64,000 nucleotides of DNA from Undaria pinnatifida (lineage: Eukaryota; Sar; Phaeophyceae; Laminariales; Alariaceae): assembly GCA_012845835.1 (NCBI GenBank), contig JABAKD010000025.1, positions 29,767,761-29,831,760 on the forward strand, in the 5' to 3' direction. A model generated the notes under the pieces. The model was given only the letters and a program-made list of their open reading frames with translations, did not search any database and was not told the origin of the DNA. This document shows positions 44,107 to 57,702 of the stretch, one piece after another. How positions within the stretch are numbered: position 1 is the first letter of the stretch; every line of letters starts with the position of its first letter. A program made the position numbers and the translations under genes.

Positions 44107-44456
44107 GTACTACAGTAGTAACAGTTCGACGTCGATCGCAGTTGGTTTATGTCACTTACTTTTTTGTGCTGGTACGATAGAGGAAGAAGTTTTTGGCAAA
44201 CAAGTTTTATGATTTGATGAAAATGACAAGACTCCTTAACCCCTTTGGGACGTAAGACCAAAACGTTGACGCTGACAGCGTCTACTACAGTAACAGTTCG
44301 ACGTCGATCGCAGTTGGTTTGTGTCACTTACTTTTTTGTGCTGGTACGATAGCGGAAGAAGTTTTTGGCAAACAAGTTTTATGATTTGATGAAAATGACA
44401 AGACTCCTTATCCCCTTTGGGACTTAAGACCAAAACGTTGACGCTGACAGCGTCGG
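44107..44456. repeat. 172-bp tandem duplication
   Basis: acagttcgacgtcgatcgca occurs at 44121 and 44293, and the copies match almost fully through gctgacagcgtc. A few single-base changes separate them. Confidence 0.85.
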
Positions 44457-46272
44457 CCACATGAAGCAATCCGAGCTGCTGGTGAAGACCATGCGTTCGA
44501 ACTACAGCGCAGGAAGCTGTGAGGCGACAACAAGCGCGAGGCATGACGATACTCGGATGGATGCCTCGCCAAGCTTTTCCCACTGTATGCGCTTTGATTA
44601 GAATCGCGCTGGCGTCGCTTTTCAGATCTGTATGAAGGAGCCCCAAAACGTTCACTGAAAATTGTCCAGAACTTTGAACTTGTTTTTGAAAGTAAGTTAT
44701 ATTTCGAATACCCTAAGCCGTGGGGTTTGTCCATCAGGTTTCACCTCATTTTTTCTTTAAAAAAAAATAGTTTTTGGGGTGAGGTATACTATTAACAGTA
44801 TAGAGGTCCTAAAGTGGTTATGAGCCTCGGAAACAAGTTGGTGAACCTTTACCGTAGCATGTCTCGTTGGACAATTTGTCCTCTAGACTATATTTTGAAC
44901 GAAAATTCTCAAATTTTTGTGAAGAACCTAGGCTATTTTTTTGCTGGGTTCTTGTGCGCCCACACCGATCATTTTACGTAAGTATTTTATTTGAATAGGC
45001 CTTCTGCTCTTCAGCAGGGGAGGCTCGCTCGGGATACACTCCGCGCTGAGTGCACTCTCAGCTCCACGCCTATCCAAGAACATCGACAGAACAAAGCGAA
45101 ACGAAAACAAAATTGTAAGCGAAGAAACTACTGTGCTGTAAACTTGTGCGCCCGCCTGCCCCAGCCTGTTGTCTCACCAATACTTCACTGTTTTCCTGTG
45201 AAGGACACATAATTTCTCATCCTGTGCTCCCTTTTTCCCGTTGGTCGTTTTAACCAAACTTTACAACTATAACTTACCGCAGTCTGCAGGCGGCAAAGGG
45301 TCGGGGAGAGCGGTAAGTCGATAACTGCCGAGGGTTAGGCCTTGCGCTACCGCATAAAAGCACGGATGCCCATTTGCTCCGCGCCCCAGTCACTATTAAT
45401 AGTATCCCAGTAGTATCTACCCTAATATGAGATACCGTGTTTTCGCGTTCGGTAACCCGCCCCCGATCGTCATGATGTCAACACCGCGCTCGCTGGCGAT
45501 TGCTACGTGAACCTCCTGCGAATTTCTGAAACAAGGGCATCGTATTCCACATCAACACGGTCTAACGGCGCTCGTCGCTGTGTTAATGACTCTGTAATAG
45601 TGCCTGCTGAAGCGACGCTGGCTGCGATCGCATTCACTCTCTGTTGACACATGTACTGGGGTCATGCTTCCTGGCTTTCTATAATAGTATTGTATGTTGG
45701 CCATCGAACTGGAGTCAGATGCCTACCCCTCGTCACTTGTTTGGCTGAAACTAACTGCACCCTCGGCCGACTGCGGAGTGGCAAAATCCGTAACGGGTCT
45801 TGAGCGTCGTCTAACTGAACCAGTAACGCTCAAGGAGCGGTGAATTTTGCGCCGTCGTCCATCCACTCGCTTCTGCCGCGGACGAAGCTGGCGCGGTGGT
45901 AGCATCAACTGCACGTGCGCCATGAGTAATCTAGGTACTCAGTCCATGCGTCATGAAAACCTACCGCGTGCCTACCAGACAAACCTGGATGCAAAAATGT
46001 GCAGCATCTTTATTTTTTTTTAGGGGTAGTATTGAATATCTTTCTCTGTAGATAGTAGCAGCATGAGTTAAACACGCGTCGAAACGATGCTGTGTGTCCA
46101 GGGAGGCCGCCGAGAAAACACATCAGTAGCACGGACGTCAACAGCGCGACTCCGGGCCGCTCCTACCTACGACTGATTCTACGGTGCCCCCCCCCCAAAC
46201 CAGCGATTTCGTTTAACGAACGTTTCATGACTGCTCGACACAAGGAAGAATACCTTTGAAACGAAAGTATCC
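44457..46272. other. no confident gene
   Basis: About 1.8 kb has only short frames. The best, a basic 66-codon minus frame at 45723-45923, has plausible composition but no support. I see no structured element. Confidence 0.35.
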
Positions 46273-46831
46273 ATGTATTTCCTTGTGTGCAAAGGCCTAT
46301 CGATCGATGACGTCGGGGTGTCGAGGGACACCGTATTCAGGAGATACGACCGGGAGCTGGTTTTGAAACCAGCGGTTTCGTTAAGGAAAAGTTGGGGCGG
46401 CTACCGCAGGACGACTCCTACACTGAGTTTGTAACGCAAATTATAACCAGGAATTGCCTCGACGAGTCGCGTTTGTGTGTCTGCAGTGTAGGGGGGGGAT
46501 CGACATTCAATAGCGTGTGCAAACGAACAAGAAAATCGTGGCATCCGTCGGTGGAGAACCGACGCTGTGCGTTTGTGCTGTTAGTGAGCAGGAGCCCCCT
46601 CCCCCCGAGGGACTCAAGGTGTTCTTCGCGGCGATACAGATCAGCACCTGCGCGAACGCGACCCATGAGTTCACGCCGTTCTCGTTCAGCAATCCTACAT
46701 TGAGCGTATCGGCAAGCTATATCCGCACATTCACCCTCTCCACCATACCCGTGCGGTGTTTCTATCAGGCGAAACCAGGACGGTGTCGGTTGCGGCAATG
46801 CCAGATCACGATGTCAACGTTAACGATTTAG
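46273..46831 (+). pseudogene. coding remnant with two frame changes, unknown protein
   Basis: Protein-like composition runs for about 180 codons across three frames. Segment 1 opens at the ATG 46273 (MYFLVCKGLSIDDVGVSRDT). Near 46360 it passes to a second frame (ETSGFVKEKLGRLPQDDSYT, then EFVTQIITRNCLDESRL). Near the G8 run at 46491-46498 it passes to a third (KKIVASVGGEPTLCVCAVSE, then LKVFFAAIQISTC), which stops at 46831. Both changes go the same way (one base back). The family is not recognised. A decayed gene is the simplest reading. Confidence 0.4.
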
Positions 46832-47547
46832 CAACGGCAGCGACGGTACAGCATTGTCAGAAAGAGTTGCTTGGACACAGCAGCTCTCAGTTTGAGCGTC
46901 ACATCGGTATACACGTCACCATTTAGAAATTGCAATTACACCACAGCGGCAACCCGCGAACAATGTGGTGCCGCAGCGTCAGCTTCGAAACCGCGATGCC
47001 AGTCACAACGGTGCAGCAGCCACCACTTAGGATACGATGGTGTCGGCAGTCGCGGTGTCGTATTTCTCGCTAAGAATCAGCCAGCCACCACTTAGGACAC
47101 GGTGCTGTCAGCAGTCGCAGCAGTCGCGGTGTAGTATTTATCGCTAAGAACCAGCAGTATTTATCGCTAAGAACCAGCAGCAGCTGTAGCAGCCGCCGCC
47201 GCTACGGAGAAGAGATATGAACGGAAGCTGTGTGTCGCAACGCCGGCGACGATTGATGATTTTGGCACAAAAATTGACATGGGCGGTGCTTACCGCCGCA
47301 ACACCGGCGAGTGATCGATCATCTTGCGCACACCCTCAGCAGTGTATTGACCGCGTTCGTGACTCGTACAACCGGTGGCGTCGGCGGCCTACTATCAAGG
47401 GTGTCTATCATCCGTCTATTAACCTCAGGTGCCAGCGAAAACTGTACCTCGGCCACTGCATCCCGCATCTATTAACTAAATCCGTGTCCGCAGTATTTGT
47501 GTGCCAACCACAACCAGTAGGAGCCGCGACCCGCAGTATATATTATG
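46832..47547. other. CAG-rich short repeats; no supported gene
   Basis: cagccaccacttaggaNacg occurs twice (47019 and 47082 area) and gtatttatcgctaagaacca occurs in tandem at 47134-47180. A plus frame at 47217-47555 is not supported. Confidence 0.45.
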
Positions 47548-49505
47548 AAAAATGAAAATATACTCCAGCTGTGAGATCGAAGATTTCGTCGAAACTCATC
47601 TTTGCAAGCTGTGTGTGATACTCCGATCGCGCGCATCACGAGTTGTGTGTCCTCATTAAGGATATAGGTCAACGACTACCCTTACAGCTACAGTGTAGCT
47701 ATCAGGGTCAACAGGGTGATTTTAGTCAGTCTGTGCGCTGAAACTATAAAACCCGTTTCTGAGGGGGACAAAATCTGACAGCTGTGGAGGGAAATGTATC
47801 CTTTTATCAAGTGAATCTTGTAAGTCGAATAACCGGTGAGGGGGGGGGGGCGGAGTTTTGAAGGACGTGGGGGCCTGGTTTTGATCAAAAGCGAGCGGGT
47901 TTGGAGGGGGGGGGGGGGGGGGGAAGGGGGGGGCAATTTGTGCATGTAAGTTATAATCATTTCAAGGGGATAAATCTGACGGTTTTGGCACCAGTTTATT
48001 ATTGGGGGGGGGGGGGGGGGGGGGTTGGGGCGGGGGGGTTGGGGCGGGGTTGGGGCGTATGGGGCAGTTCAATATGTGCGTGGAAACTATACATTATTTT
48101 GAGGGGATAAATGTGACGGTTTTGGAAATAATGCATCAGTTTATCATGTATATCCTGGGGTAAGTCGTACAATCAGTGAGTAGAGAGAGGGTGGAGTGTT
48201 CGATGGGGTGGGGTTGGGATGGGTTGGGGGGGGGGAAGGTGGGGGGTGGGGGCGGGGGGGGGAAAGGAAGGGTTTTAGGTGAGAGGTTTGTTATACGTGT
48301 GGTGCTAGGTCTAGGCGATGGGGAAGAAGGGGGCGTTCGGGGCGGGGGGGGGAAGCAGCGGCATGGATCGCTCTCGAAAGATAATGAGGTGATATCCTGT
48401 GCGTGAAGTGCTTATTAATCTGGCGGATTTCGATATTTGATGGGGCGTTTGAGTAAGGGAGAGCGAGAGGGGGGGGGGGGGGGGGAGATTTTTTAGCAGG
48501 TTTAGGTCACAAATAATATTCAAATACACTTCGGCTGTGAGATCAAAGATATGTAGGGGCTTGTTGTACGCGTGGTGCTAGGTCTAGGCGATCGTGCGGG
48601 TGGTTGGAAAAGAGGGGGCGTTGAAGGGGGGGGGTCGGGGGGAAAATAATTGAAAACTACGTCATGGATGGTCAGAAAGATAATGACGTGATATCAACTG
48701 CGTATTATAGGTGTTTATTACTCTGGCCGATTTCGATTGTGAGTGGGGCGTTTGGACAAACTAGGCGGAAGGGGGGGGGGGGGGGGGGAGGAAGGGTTGG
48801 TTTTTTTTCATGAACAAGAGGGGTCAGGGGAGGGGGAGGGGAGGGGGGGGGGGCATTTCAATATGTGCGCGGCAACTAAAAATCCTCAAAGGAGACAAAC
48901 CTGACGATTGAAGCAGTAAGACATCCCTTTATATCATCTGGCTTGTAATATTTACTATTCTAGAAGGTTTGATGTTTGATGCAGCATGCAACCCAGTGTT
49001 TAAGTGTAGTAAATAACGTGTTAAATCTTCATAAGTTGTTGTTGTATGATACATGGATCGAAATCTAGAATATTTTATAGAATATTTGTAGTTACCATTA
49101 TTTTCTGACATCGCTAATTATGAGGAAGAGATACGTATTGTCAAATACAACAGGTGAGGTGATGTGGTCATGCACTGTTTGTCACCACCATCATACAGTT
49201 ACCATTATTTTCTGACATCGCTAACTATACGAAAGAGATACGTATTGCCAAATACAGCATGCGAGGTGATGTATGTGGCCATGTACTGTCTCCGCCATTG
49301 AGCATTAGCGGGAGGGATGCGAATCGTCAGTTTTTAAGGAACGCTTGGTATACATGCGCTCAATTACGTTACCTCGTTAGTCATACTTGGTATACACGCG
49401 CTCAATTACGTTACCTCGTTAGTCATACTTGGTATACACGCGCCCAATTACGTTACCTCGTTAGTCATACTTCGCTTGGCATAGGTTGGGAGGCATATCC
49501 TATTT
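47548..49505 (+). mobile_element. composite G-tract repeat element, copy 2
   Basis: The module order is as in copy 1: module A (47555-47890), module B twice (47930-48005, 48065-48170), C and D (48285-48460, 48550-48770), a further B at 48850-48930, and the right arm (48935-49505). Long G runs of 10-22 bases separate modules. The right arm carries its own 106-bp duplication (starts 49094 and 49200) and a 42-bp triplication. Confidence 0.75.
49344..49469. repeat. three tandem 42-bp units
   Basis: Units start at 49344, 49386 and 49428 (cttggtatacacgcgctcaa), nearly identical. The homologous place in copy 1 (39320-39380) has a single diverged unit, so the triplication arose after the copies separated. 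Confidence 0.9.
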
Positions 49506-49789
49506 GGCACAAAATACCATAAATATTCTAACCAATTAACGCATAATTTAGCAGCTTCGGCAAGCTTCCCGAATAAGTCACTAATTAAATTGTAAAGTAT
49601 TCGTCATGTTGGGAAGTGCTTGTGTCGAATGTCAATGTTCTATCATACGGTTACTTCCAACTAACCTATCCCTGCATGGTAATACTCACCGCATGCCTAT
49701 ATACGACCTTCCCTAATTGTAATCTTACCATAACCTGCTCATCACATAAAGTTTCCAGGCACAAATTGACCTACCCCACCCCCCCCCTC

Positions 49790-50145
49790 CCGCCCCCCTT
49801 TTGATCAAAATCAGGCCCCCACGTCCTTCAAAACTCCGCCCTCCCCTCACCGGATATTTGACTTACAGGATTCACTTGATAAACTGATGCATTTCCTTCC
49901 ACAGCTGTCAGATTTTGTCCCCCTCAGAAACGGGTTTTATAGGTTTCGCGCACGGACTGCCTAACATCACCCTGTTGACCTTGATAGCTACACTGAATTT
50001 GCAAGGGGAGTCGCCGACCTATATCCTTAATGAGGACACACAACCCGTAATACGCGCGATTGGAGTATCACACACAGCAGTTTGCGAGTGTACCTGGTAT
50101 GAGTTTTGGTGATATCTTCGATCTCACAGCTGCGGCGTACTGTAA
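49790..50145 (-). mobile_element. G-tract element, part-copy 3 (inverted)
   Basis: Module A lies in reverse orientation. It reads from the reverse complement of ctccagctgtgagatcga near 50130 to the poly-C / ggggcctg end near 49800. The tract here is C on the plus strand, so G-richness flips with module orientation. The other modules are absent. Confidence 0.75.
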
Positions 50146-51970
50146 GTTTTTATAGGATTCTTTTGGTGCCGAGTACAATAAGTAGGAAAAACAAAATAAG
50201 AAAATGGAAAGGAAACAAAACATGGCCCCTACGTGGTCACATGGTGGTGGACGAACACTTTGCTCAAGGCGGGCACCGCTCACGCACCCAAGATTCCCCG
50301 ACCACTTGACACATTCATGGGAGACACGACTACTATTTTAGTTGTATTAGAGTACGTTCGGGCAGAGTCCCGCCGCCAGGGTCAGACCAAGAGCAGGCCG
50401 GACAGGCTGTGCGCCACCAGCACCATCACTTCACTCCGTTGTACCCCGCAAGCCTCTATAATACGCTTACTTTGAGCCTGTGCTCTAACTACCCGAATGG
50501 ATGACGACCGCTTCGAGTCTCGGGTCGGCGTGTCTAGTGCCGAGCACATGTTTGTGGAAAATAGGGGCTTCAAAAATATACCCATCTTTCTCCGATAAAA
50601 GGCATTGTTGAATGATTCAATTCAACGTTTTCAAAAGCGCCTGCGTCGGAAAACAACCTAAACAAAATGGCCGATGGCAAAACGGACCCAATCAATACTT
50701 CTCGAAACTGCCCTCGTACGTCGAAATGTCCTGTGCACAGGCATTAACCAACAAAATTGACCCCCCCCCCCTAAAACAAAAACTACAGTTCGGCGAAACG
50801 ACCGAAAAAATAATCGCCCACGGCACTAACGGATACGGTCGGCGTCCCCGATCGTCCAATAGCAAGCCGCGTAACTTTTGAGGTCGAGATCGTAGCTTAG
50901 AACCCCCCGCAAGGGACTCTCTGTTACAAATCGACAAGCCGAAGCATGAGCGAACGAGTTTGGCGAAAGTCGAAGTCAATCAACGAGCGTAAAAAGGAGC
51001 TGACAAGTGGGGATGCTGAACCCCTCTGCGCGATAAAAATGAGGGCAAAAGCACCGGGGGGGAAGAAAGGAAGACACCTCTGACCACTGCTTGTCCAGAA
51101 GTATAGACTAGCCTCTTACCACGAGTTGCGCTGGAAATAAAAATTAATTGTTGATTCTCGATTATTAACCTCCCCCTCCGTCACAACGCGTCCAAGAAGA
51201 GCAGAAACGTCGGTCCGAACTTACATAGAAAGCTATTTTGAGTTCAACATCTAATCTGTCGTAGAGAACGTTTTGGTCCAGGCGCAGCAAAGGTCATACA
51301 GCATAGAAAAGACGCATGTTATATTTCCCGCCGGGGTTGTAACGAAGACCACTGATAGGGACAGCTTACGCTATACCTACAATGGGACTCGAAGGGTGCG
51401 CCAGCTAGCGTTGGGCTGCGAAAGCAACTGAGTTAAATCGACACACGACGCGTATGAAAATACGCGGAAGTGTGGTGAGCTAAAGCTTTATTTTTCCCCA
51501 TCCGCCGGAGGATAAAAAAAAAAAAAAAGTTATATTTCCCGCACCTGTGGTACGTTGGTTGGGCACGCACCCAACGTTTGGAGGTTCCTCATTCGACCTC
51601 TTGTGTCATATATAATATAGACTACACCTAAACAGTACGAGTATTTATAACGAGACATACATGTTGCAAACTAACGATATTGGTTGCGACGATACTTCCC
51701 CAGCAGCTGACGAGCCGGCCAGTCAAAAGTACTAAGTTTACATAGGACACGTTTACGAAGCGGGTGGTATATATAGTGAGCTTCTAGAAGCCGTCTCTTG
51801 CGGTGGGAGAGGTTGCCTCCGGCGCAACAGATAGGCGGCGGACCAACTAAAAATAATGCTCGATTGCTTCGACGGCCGTATGGGGGGAGAGTTCTAAGCG
51901 CATTGCGCGTATCGTTTTCCACTGTGGTTCTTACTTTTAATATTGATAATAATGTGAATACCAGTTATAT
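50146..51970. other. no confident gene; one diverged dispersed repeat
   Basis: Frames at 50612-50979 and 51671-51922 are unsupported. The stretch 51010-51105 (gatgctgaacccctctgcgc and ttgtccagaag) resembles 55355-55462 at about 65-70% by eye, in the same orientation. A 15-A tract sits near 51517-51531. Confidence 0.45.
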
Positions 51971-51974
51971 TATA

Positions 51975-52345
51975 AAAATCAAAATACACTCCAGCTGTGA
52001 GATCGAAGATTTAGTCGAAACTCATCTTTGCAAGCTATGTGTGATACTCCGATCGCGCGTATTACGGTTGTGTGTCCTCAAAAAGGATATAGGTCGGCGA
52101 CTCGGGACCCTTGGAACTACAGCGTAGCCGTATAGACTAGATGTAAGGGTTTGCTTTACGCGTGGTGCTAGGTCTAGGCGATGGTGCGGGTGGTGGGGAA
52201 GGAGGGGGAGAATGAACTGAAACAGCGGCATGGATGGCTCTAGAAAGATAATGAGGTGTTACCAAGTGCGTGGAAGTGTTTTCGATCTTAGGTAGGGCGT
52301 TTGAGGAAAAGGGAACGGGGGAAAAAAAAATGGGGGGGGGGATAT
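51975..52345 (+). mobile_element. G-tract element, part-copy 4
   Basis: The first half of module A (51985-52130) joins directly to modules C (52140-52210) and D (52225-52310), then an A-rich/G-rich tract (52319-52340). The middle of module A is deleted relative to copies 1 and 2. Confidence 0.7.
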
Positions 52346-54750
52346 TCTACCGTCGACACTTTAAAAAACCCATCTATCAATATTACGTATGTATGTCGTT
52401 CGGTCGCATATTGCGGTAAGATTAAGATTGTGATTCAAATGGATACCCAGGGCCCAGAAGTCCACGCGAGGGCCCACCCAGCCCATCCGATCATTGCGTG
52501 CCTATTTCAATCGCAGTGTATTGCAAATGATCGCCGTCGATTGCACCGAGGCTCCAGTACAAGCAAATATGTCGGAGACGAAGCTTGGCTGTATGGCAGC
52601 AGTTTACGCTTTTGCAAGGTGCACCTTACGTACATATCATATGACGGGTATGTTTCGATTTGCCGCATATAGGCGGCGATGACTCCACGTGCGATATGTA
52701 CATCACACCACATATCGAACAACTTATGGAGTGTAGATTATGATTCGAAACATAGACGACGGAGATATGAGATCGTGGGACCACAAGAAAAGGGAACGTG
52801 TATAACTTGGGGCCATGTTAGGCCATGTTAAGGCCATGTAACAAGAGAAACGGGGTAGTCGGGGCCACAGTGGTGCTACTGCAACAACAGGCTACATAGA
52901 CTATGAGGTCGACAGTACTATAGGCCCACGAGCAGGAAATAGCCCGCTCACTGCTGTCGGCTTATTAAAAAACACACGGTATAGTCTATTAATAGGGGTC
53001 CTTGTGTTCGAGGAAGAAAAAAACACGCCCCTGTTCGCGGTGTGTGTTCACGTTAAGTTGATCTTTCCGCACCTCTACATCCAGCACAACCAGCGTCCAT
53101 GCTAATGCCTCACGGAGACACGAGCTCAGTGGCCACAAACTCCGAGGCACAAAGATACACATTGCAAATGCAGGGTCATGCAATACCAAATCAGCACGCG
53201 GTCCCAAAACCAAAATTATGCAAGCCACAGCACCAGGTACACCAGATTTTTTGCGGTACAAAAAAAAGAAAAAAAGTGATGGAAAGAAAGAAAAAACAGA
53301 ACGGAAAGAAGAAGTTGTTGGAAAGAAAGAGGGAAGCAGGACGGCAAGGCAAAAAATCGAAGAACAAAGCACAACAGCCAGCAAGCAACTTATTAGGTGG
53401 GAACATTGCCGCATGGTGTAGCACCTGCGCACTGTTTCGGACACCAGTGGTGCCAATACCGTCATCGTCGCCGCCGTAGGACCGAATACAAAAACGAAGC
53501 CTACTGTATGAAATTAAGCATGTAAGCCTGAACACAACAAAACAGATGGCACCACCCAACCGGCTTCGGGGCAGCACCCAAACTGGGTTCCGAATGCAAC
53601 TACGACTATTGATAGAGGGTTAGGAACATTGCTGCCTGGCGTGCCCTCTACCTCGTGGCGAGCGCTCGTGCTACCTAGTTGAGCCTAGTATTCTGCGATG
53701 ACAAATATTATCATCTGATGATCACGGCGTTTCGGCGAGGAGGATGCTTTTCTTGTTGGGCCGTGTTGTAAGCGCTAAGCGCCACAGACAGTACCACGGT
53801 ATGTGATACCCCGTAACTGGTAAATCATAGGAGTAAGCACCAACGACCTGATCCTTTTTTTTTCCAAAGCGCAATGATGGGTTAGTTCTAATACAGTTTC
53901 GGTCTACAGAAGTGGTAGAATATTGCAAGGAGGGGGCATACACAATACATTCATCATCGTGTTGCAGGCTCTACCACACGATTTGCATTGTAAAATGTAT
54001 TGATTGGACAGAAGGACAGGATAAGACTGCTTGAAGGAAAACAAAGCAGACTCAATTACAGCAGTAAAGTCCCACAACCAACAAATAAGAAAGAGGCTTA
54101 CGCGAAATGCAGAAGAACGCCACAAAGCAGACCCCGTCCTGAGCTGTCGTAGTGGGCAGGTGTGTGTCTTGTGTGTGCCTTGCGTTGTTCTTCACACCGA
54201 AATGACGGTCGCTCTCTTGTATTGTGATGGTGTCAATCATCGAATGGCGCTGCCTGAGGTAGAGTAGACGAGTTGGGGACGTGGGCGAGGGCGGTGAGTG
54301 GGAGCCGTAACACAGCTGCCCATGGCATTTTGATGCCTGATCGTACTCCCATCACTCTTCCTATTAATATATTCTTACTGGTACTATTTATCCGTGCTTG
54401 CATGTACCGTTGGGCCGTTGATTTGAATCGCTACGTACGCGTCTTGAAACCGTATGATACGAACGGCATGAGTACTATTAATACTACAAGATAACGCCAT
54501 TGCGATTCTATTGATTGACTCAGTTTCATATTTTCCGTCATGTTACGCTCCTATACACTTTTCCACTGGAATACGTACAGCATTGCAACCACCATATTTT
54601 ATTTAGGCGAGAGTGATCCTAATCTGCACTGTCTGCCTGCTTCCCAAGGGAACAAGTTCTATTGCCACGGGGTAGACGACTTTAAACACACACATCCTGC
54701 ATAGGGTAGAGAACCACACCCCTTAAACCCACCCTCCCTTTCCCATATTA
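52346..54750. other. no confident gene
   Basis: Purine-rich Lys/Arg-coding tracts at 53258-53350 open frames on both strands. No domain or splice pair supports a gene. Short ggccatgtta repeats occur at 52812-52840. Confidence 0.35.
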
Positions 54751-54751
54751 T

Positions 54752-54778
54752 GCCCGCGCCCCCCCCCCCCCCCCCCCA
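54752..54778. repeat. poly-C tract
   Basis: A run of C, interrupted once by G, of about 25 bases. Confidence 0.9.
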
Positions 54779-54807
54779 GTTCGGTCAGCCCTTCACCACC
54801 GCAACCA

Positions 54808-55110
54808 CTACCTTGCTGCTTCCCCGAAATTATCCAGCCTAAGGCACACCATTGACCGCATCGACGTCGACGATATCCAAGGCAGCGTTAACCCCTCACC
54901 GCGACACCCACAGCCACTAGCAAGAGGGAGCAGTCCGTTCCAGATTGGCGGTGGTGCAGGCGAGATTCGAAGCCATAAGGCAGAGCCGAAATAGTTTACG
55001 GCGTCTGGAACATCTGAGGTGTTGATCAACCCGCGTTGCGCAGGAAACGAGCACGGCTTCCGCGTATTCCTTTCGCTTTTGTGCAGGCCAAATGAGCTTA
55101 GCGCTGCCAC
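54808..55110 (-). CDS. possible terminal exon, unknown protein
   Basis: On the minus strand a strong acceptor (aatctcccacctag) at about 55111 leads into 100 open codons ending in a stop at 54808. The composition is protein-like (VAALSSFGLHKSERNTRKPC, then DVPDAVNYFGSALWLR, ending MRSMVCLRLDNFGEAAR). No domain is recognised and the upstream exon was not found; the frame at 55254-55610 overlaps a dispersed repeat. Confidence 0.35.
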   Translation of the reverse strand: MAALSSFGLHKSERNTRKPCSFPAQRGLINTSDVPDAVNYFGSALWLRISPAPPPIWNGLLPLASGCGCRGEGLTLPWISSTSMRSMVCLRLDNFGEAAR

Positions 55111-56930
55111 CTAGGTGGGAGATTAATCTGCAATGCGTACCGTGAAAACCCGCACCGACTGCACCCTGAAACAGGTCAGATCAATGTCCCAGCGTCCCCG
55201 ATGGAGTAGATGAATCTTGTCCCTACTAAATCCAAATATCAATTGCTCAAGTCTCACCGAGTGCATACTGCTCGTACGAAGGGACTTTTTCTCGCAAAAA
55301 AAATACGAGCGGAAAGCGCGAGAGCGTGAGTGGACAAAACCGTAATAGACTCAAGGGTGGGAATGTCGAACCCTATGCGCGATAAAACGAATGTAAGTAC
55401 AGAGGGGAAGGAGGGAAGGCACGCGCGACCATGACCATGACCTTGTGTCTTGTCCAGAAGATTGCTGAGGGTAAATACCTGGTATTTTGAGTTGAGCTGG
55501 ATAGTAAAAGTGATGATATCTAAAACAAGGGGTGATTCATTATCCCTGTAAAACGCCGCTCGACTTCCAGAATAAATCATACCATAGTTCTCACGACCTC
55601 TGAAGCTCATCGGGAATGGGAATACAAACGTCGCTTGGTCGCTTCACAACAACATTTTCGTAACAACATTTTCGTAAACACGCCGCAGATTATTCGCTGG
55701 CACAACGCAATGTATCGTTGCGTCTTCGCTCGCCTTCCATAATTTATTTTATGTGGCAGAAGATGACAGCTGGTATACATATTCCTGCATCATTGCTGAA
55801 AAGATTTTTCAAGGATCCCATAAACTCCGGAGTAGCGGACTGGAGATCGCCTCGGGGTCATTTTGTCACCAAGCTGGACCGTAAGGATCGAGCATCGACG
55901 GGCGTGAACGGTCTTGTGCGTTAATGAACTTCTCGCGGTTCACGGCAAACCGCATTATTAGCCGCACATAAGCAGTTCCACAAGCGGGGTGGATCACCAC
56001 AGCATCACAAGACAATCACTGCTGAAGCACACTACTTCGCATTAATTAATATGAATAAAACGAATAGACGTCAAATCCGTTGACAAGCGCTGGGAAAAGA
56101 CTAGCACATGTAAAGCACACGCGCGGTTCTAAAGCTGCTGGCGTAGATCCTTCTTCGCCTACCAAGACCGCGCCGCGCATCCCCGATTTGAGAGCGCTCT
56201 TTACAATAGAAAGCGGACGCAGTATCGATCAAATCGCCTTCTAGAATCTGTGCCAGCGCCTCTGATGCTACAAATTGCGTGGTTCAAGATGCCCTATCTG
56301 TAGGACTGTGAGTCGGCAGCATCCTACGTATGTATAGCAACTAGTCGCAAGTCGGCGGGCCGCGCTGGAGCCATGTCCGGAGGGCCTACTGGAGGTGCAC
56401 CCGGAAGGCCCGCTGGAGGCGCCTCCGGAGGATCCCGCTGAATGCGCGGCGGAGGTGAAGACTGCGCTCGTTTGAGTCATTTTACATGAAAAAAGCGCAA
56501 TAAATATTACGTACAGTAGGTTTTCAATGAAAGCGCAAAAAATATGACCTAGATTCACACAAGTTTGAACACACAAACAACGAACGGCTTCAGTATTATG
56601 TAAGAAAGACACAAAAATGAGAAGTAGCACTAGTGTATCCGGCCATGGTGGACCGCGACGGCAATTATTAATTGTCCAGTCACAACGTTGGCTGACGGGG
56701 ACACGAGCGAAACATCGACCTCATCGCCAAGCTAGCGGCGCCTGAATTGTCCCCAGAAGCAAAGTTCTTACCGGTAGACTAGACTAGACTAGACTATATC
56801 CCTCCGTGATGCTATCATGTTCGTTTAATGATAGCTCTCCCATTTTTGCGCGTAACGCACACGTCGATTGCGACTGCTAGTCGTAAACTACACCCATGAC
56901 ATATCATGCAACATCTCGACGAAAGACCAA
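55111..56930. other. no confident gene
   Basis: It includes the dispersed repeat at 55355-55462. At 56376-56440 a GGAGG(C/T)-type repeat of about 18 bp (ccggagg, ctggagg) keeps a short frame open. Nothing else is supported. Confidence 0.4.
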
Positions 56931-56940
56931 GCGTTTTCGC

Positions 56941-57352
<412 letters not shown>

Positions 57353-57419
57353 TGAAACAAGGAAACTGTTCGATGGACCCACAGCTACAATACGACGTAG
57401 ACTCAGACGATGGCCGCCA

Positions 57420-57668
57420 GCTCACCGTACATATTGTCCCCCCCCCCGCCCCCCGCCCCCGCCCCCACCCCCCACCCTCCCCCCCCAACCCATCCCAACC
57501 CCACCCCCTCGAACACTCCACCCTCTCTTTACTCACTGATTGTACGACTTACCCCAGAATATACACGATAAACTGATGTATTATTTCCAAAAATGTCACA
57601 TTTATCCCCTCGAAATAATGTATAGTTTCCAGGCACATATCGAGCTGCCCCCCCCCCCCCCCCGCGCC

Positions 57669-57702
<34 letters not shown>

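Noticed and set aside
53099-53479. Lys-rich plus-strand frame
   Set aside because: Caused by a purine-rich tract; similar tracts at 8.2 and 13.4 kb give the same kind of frame.
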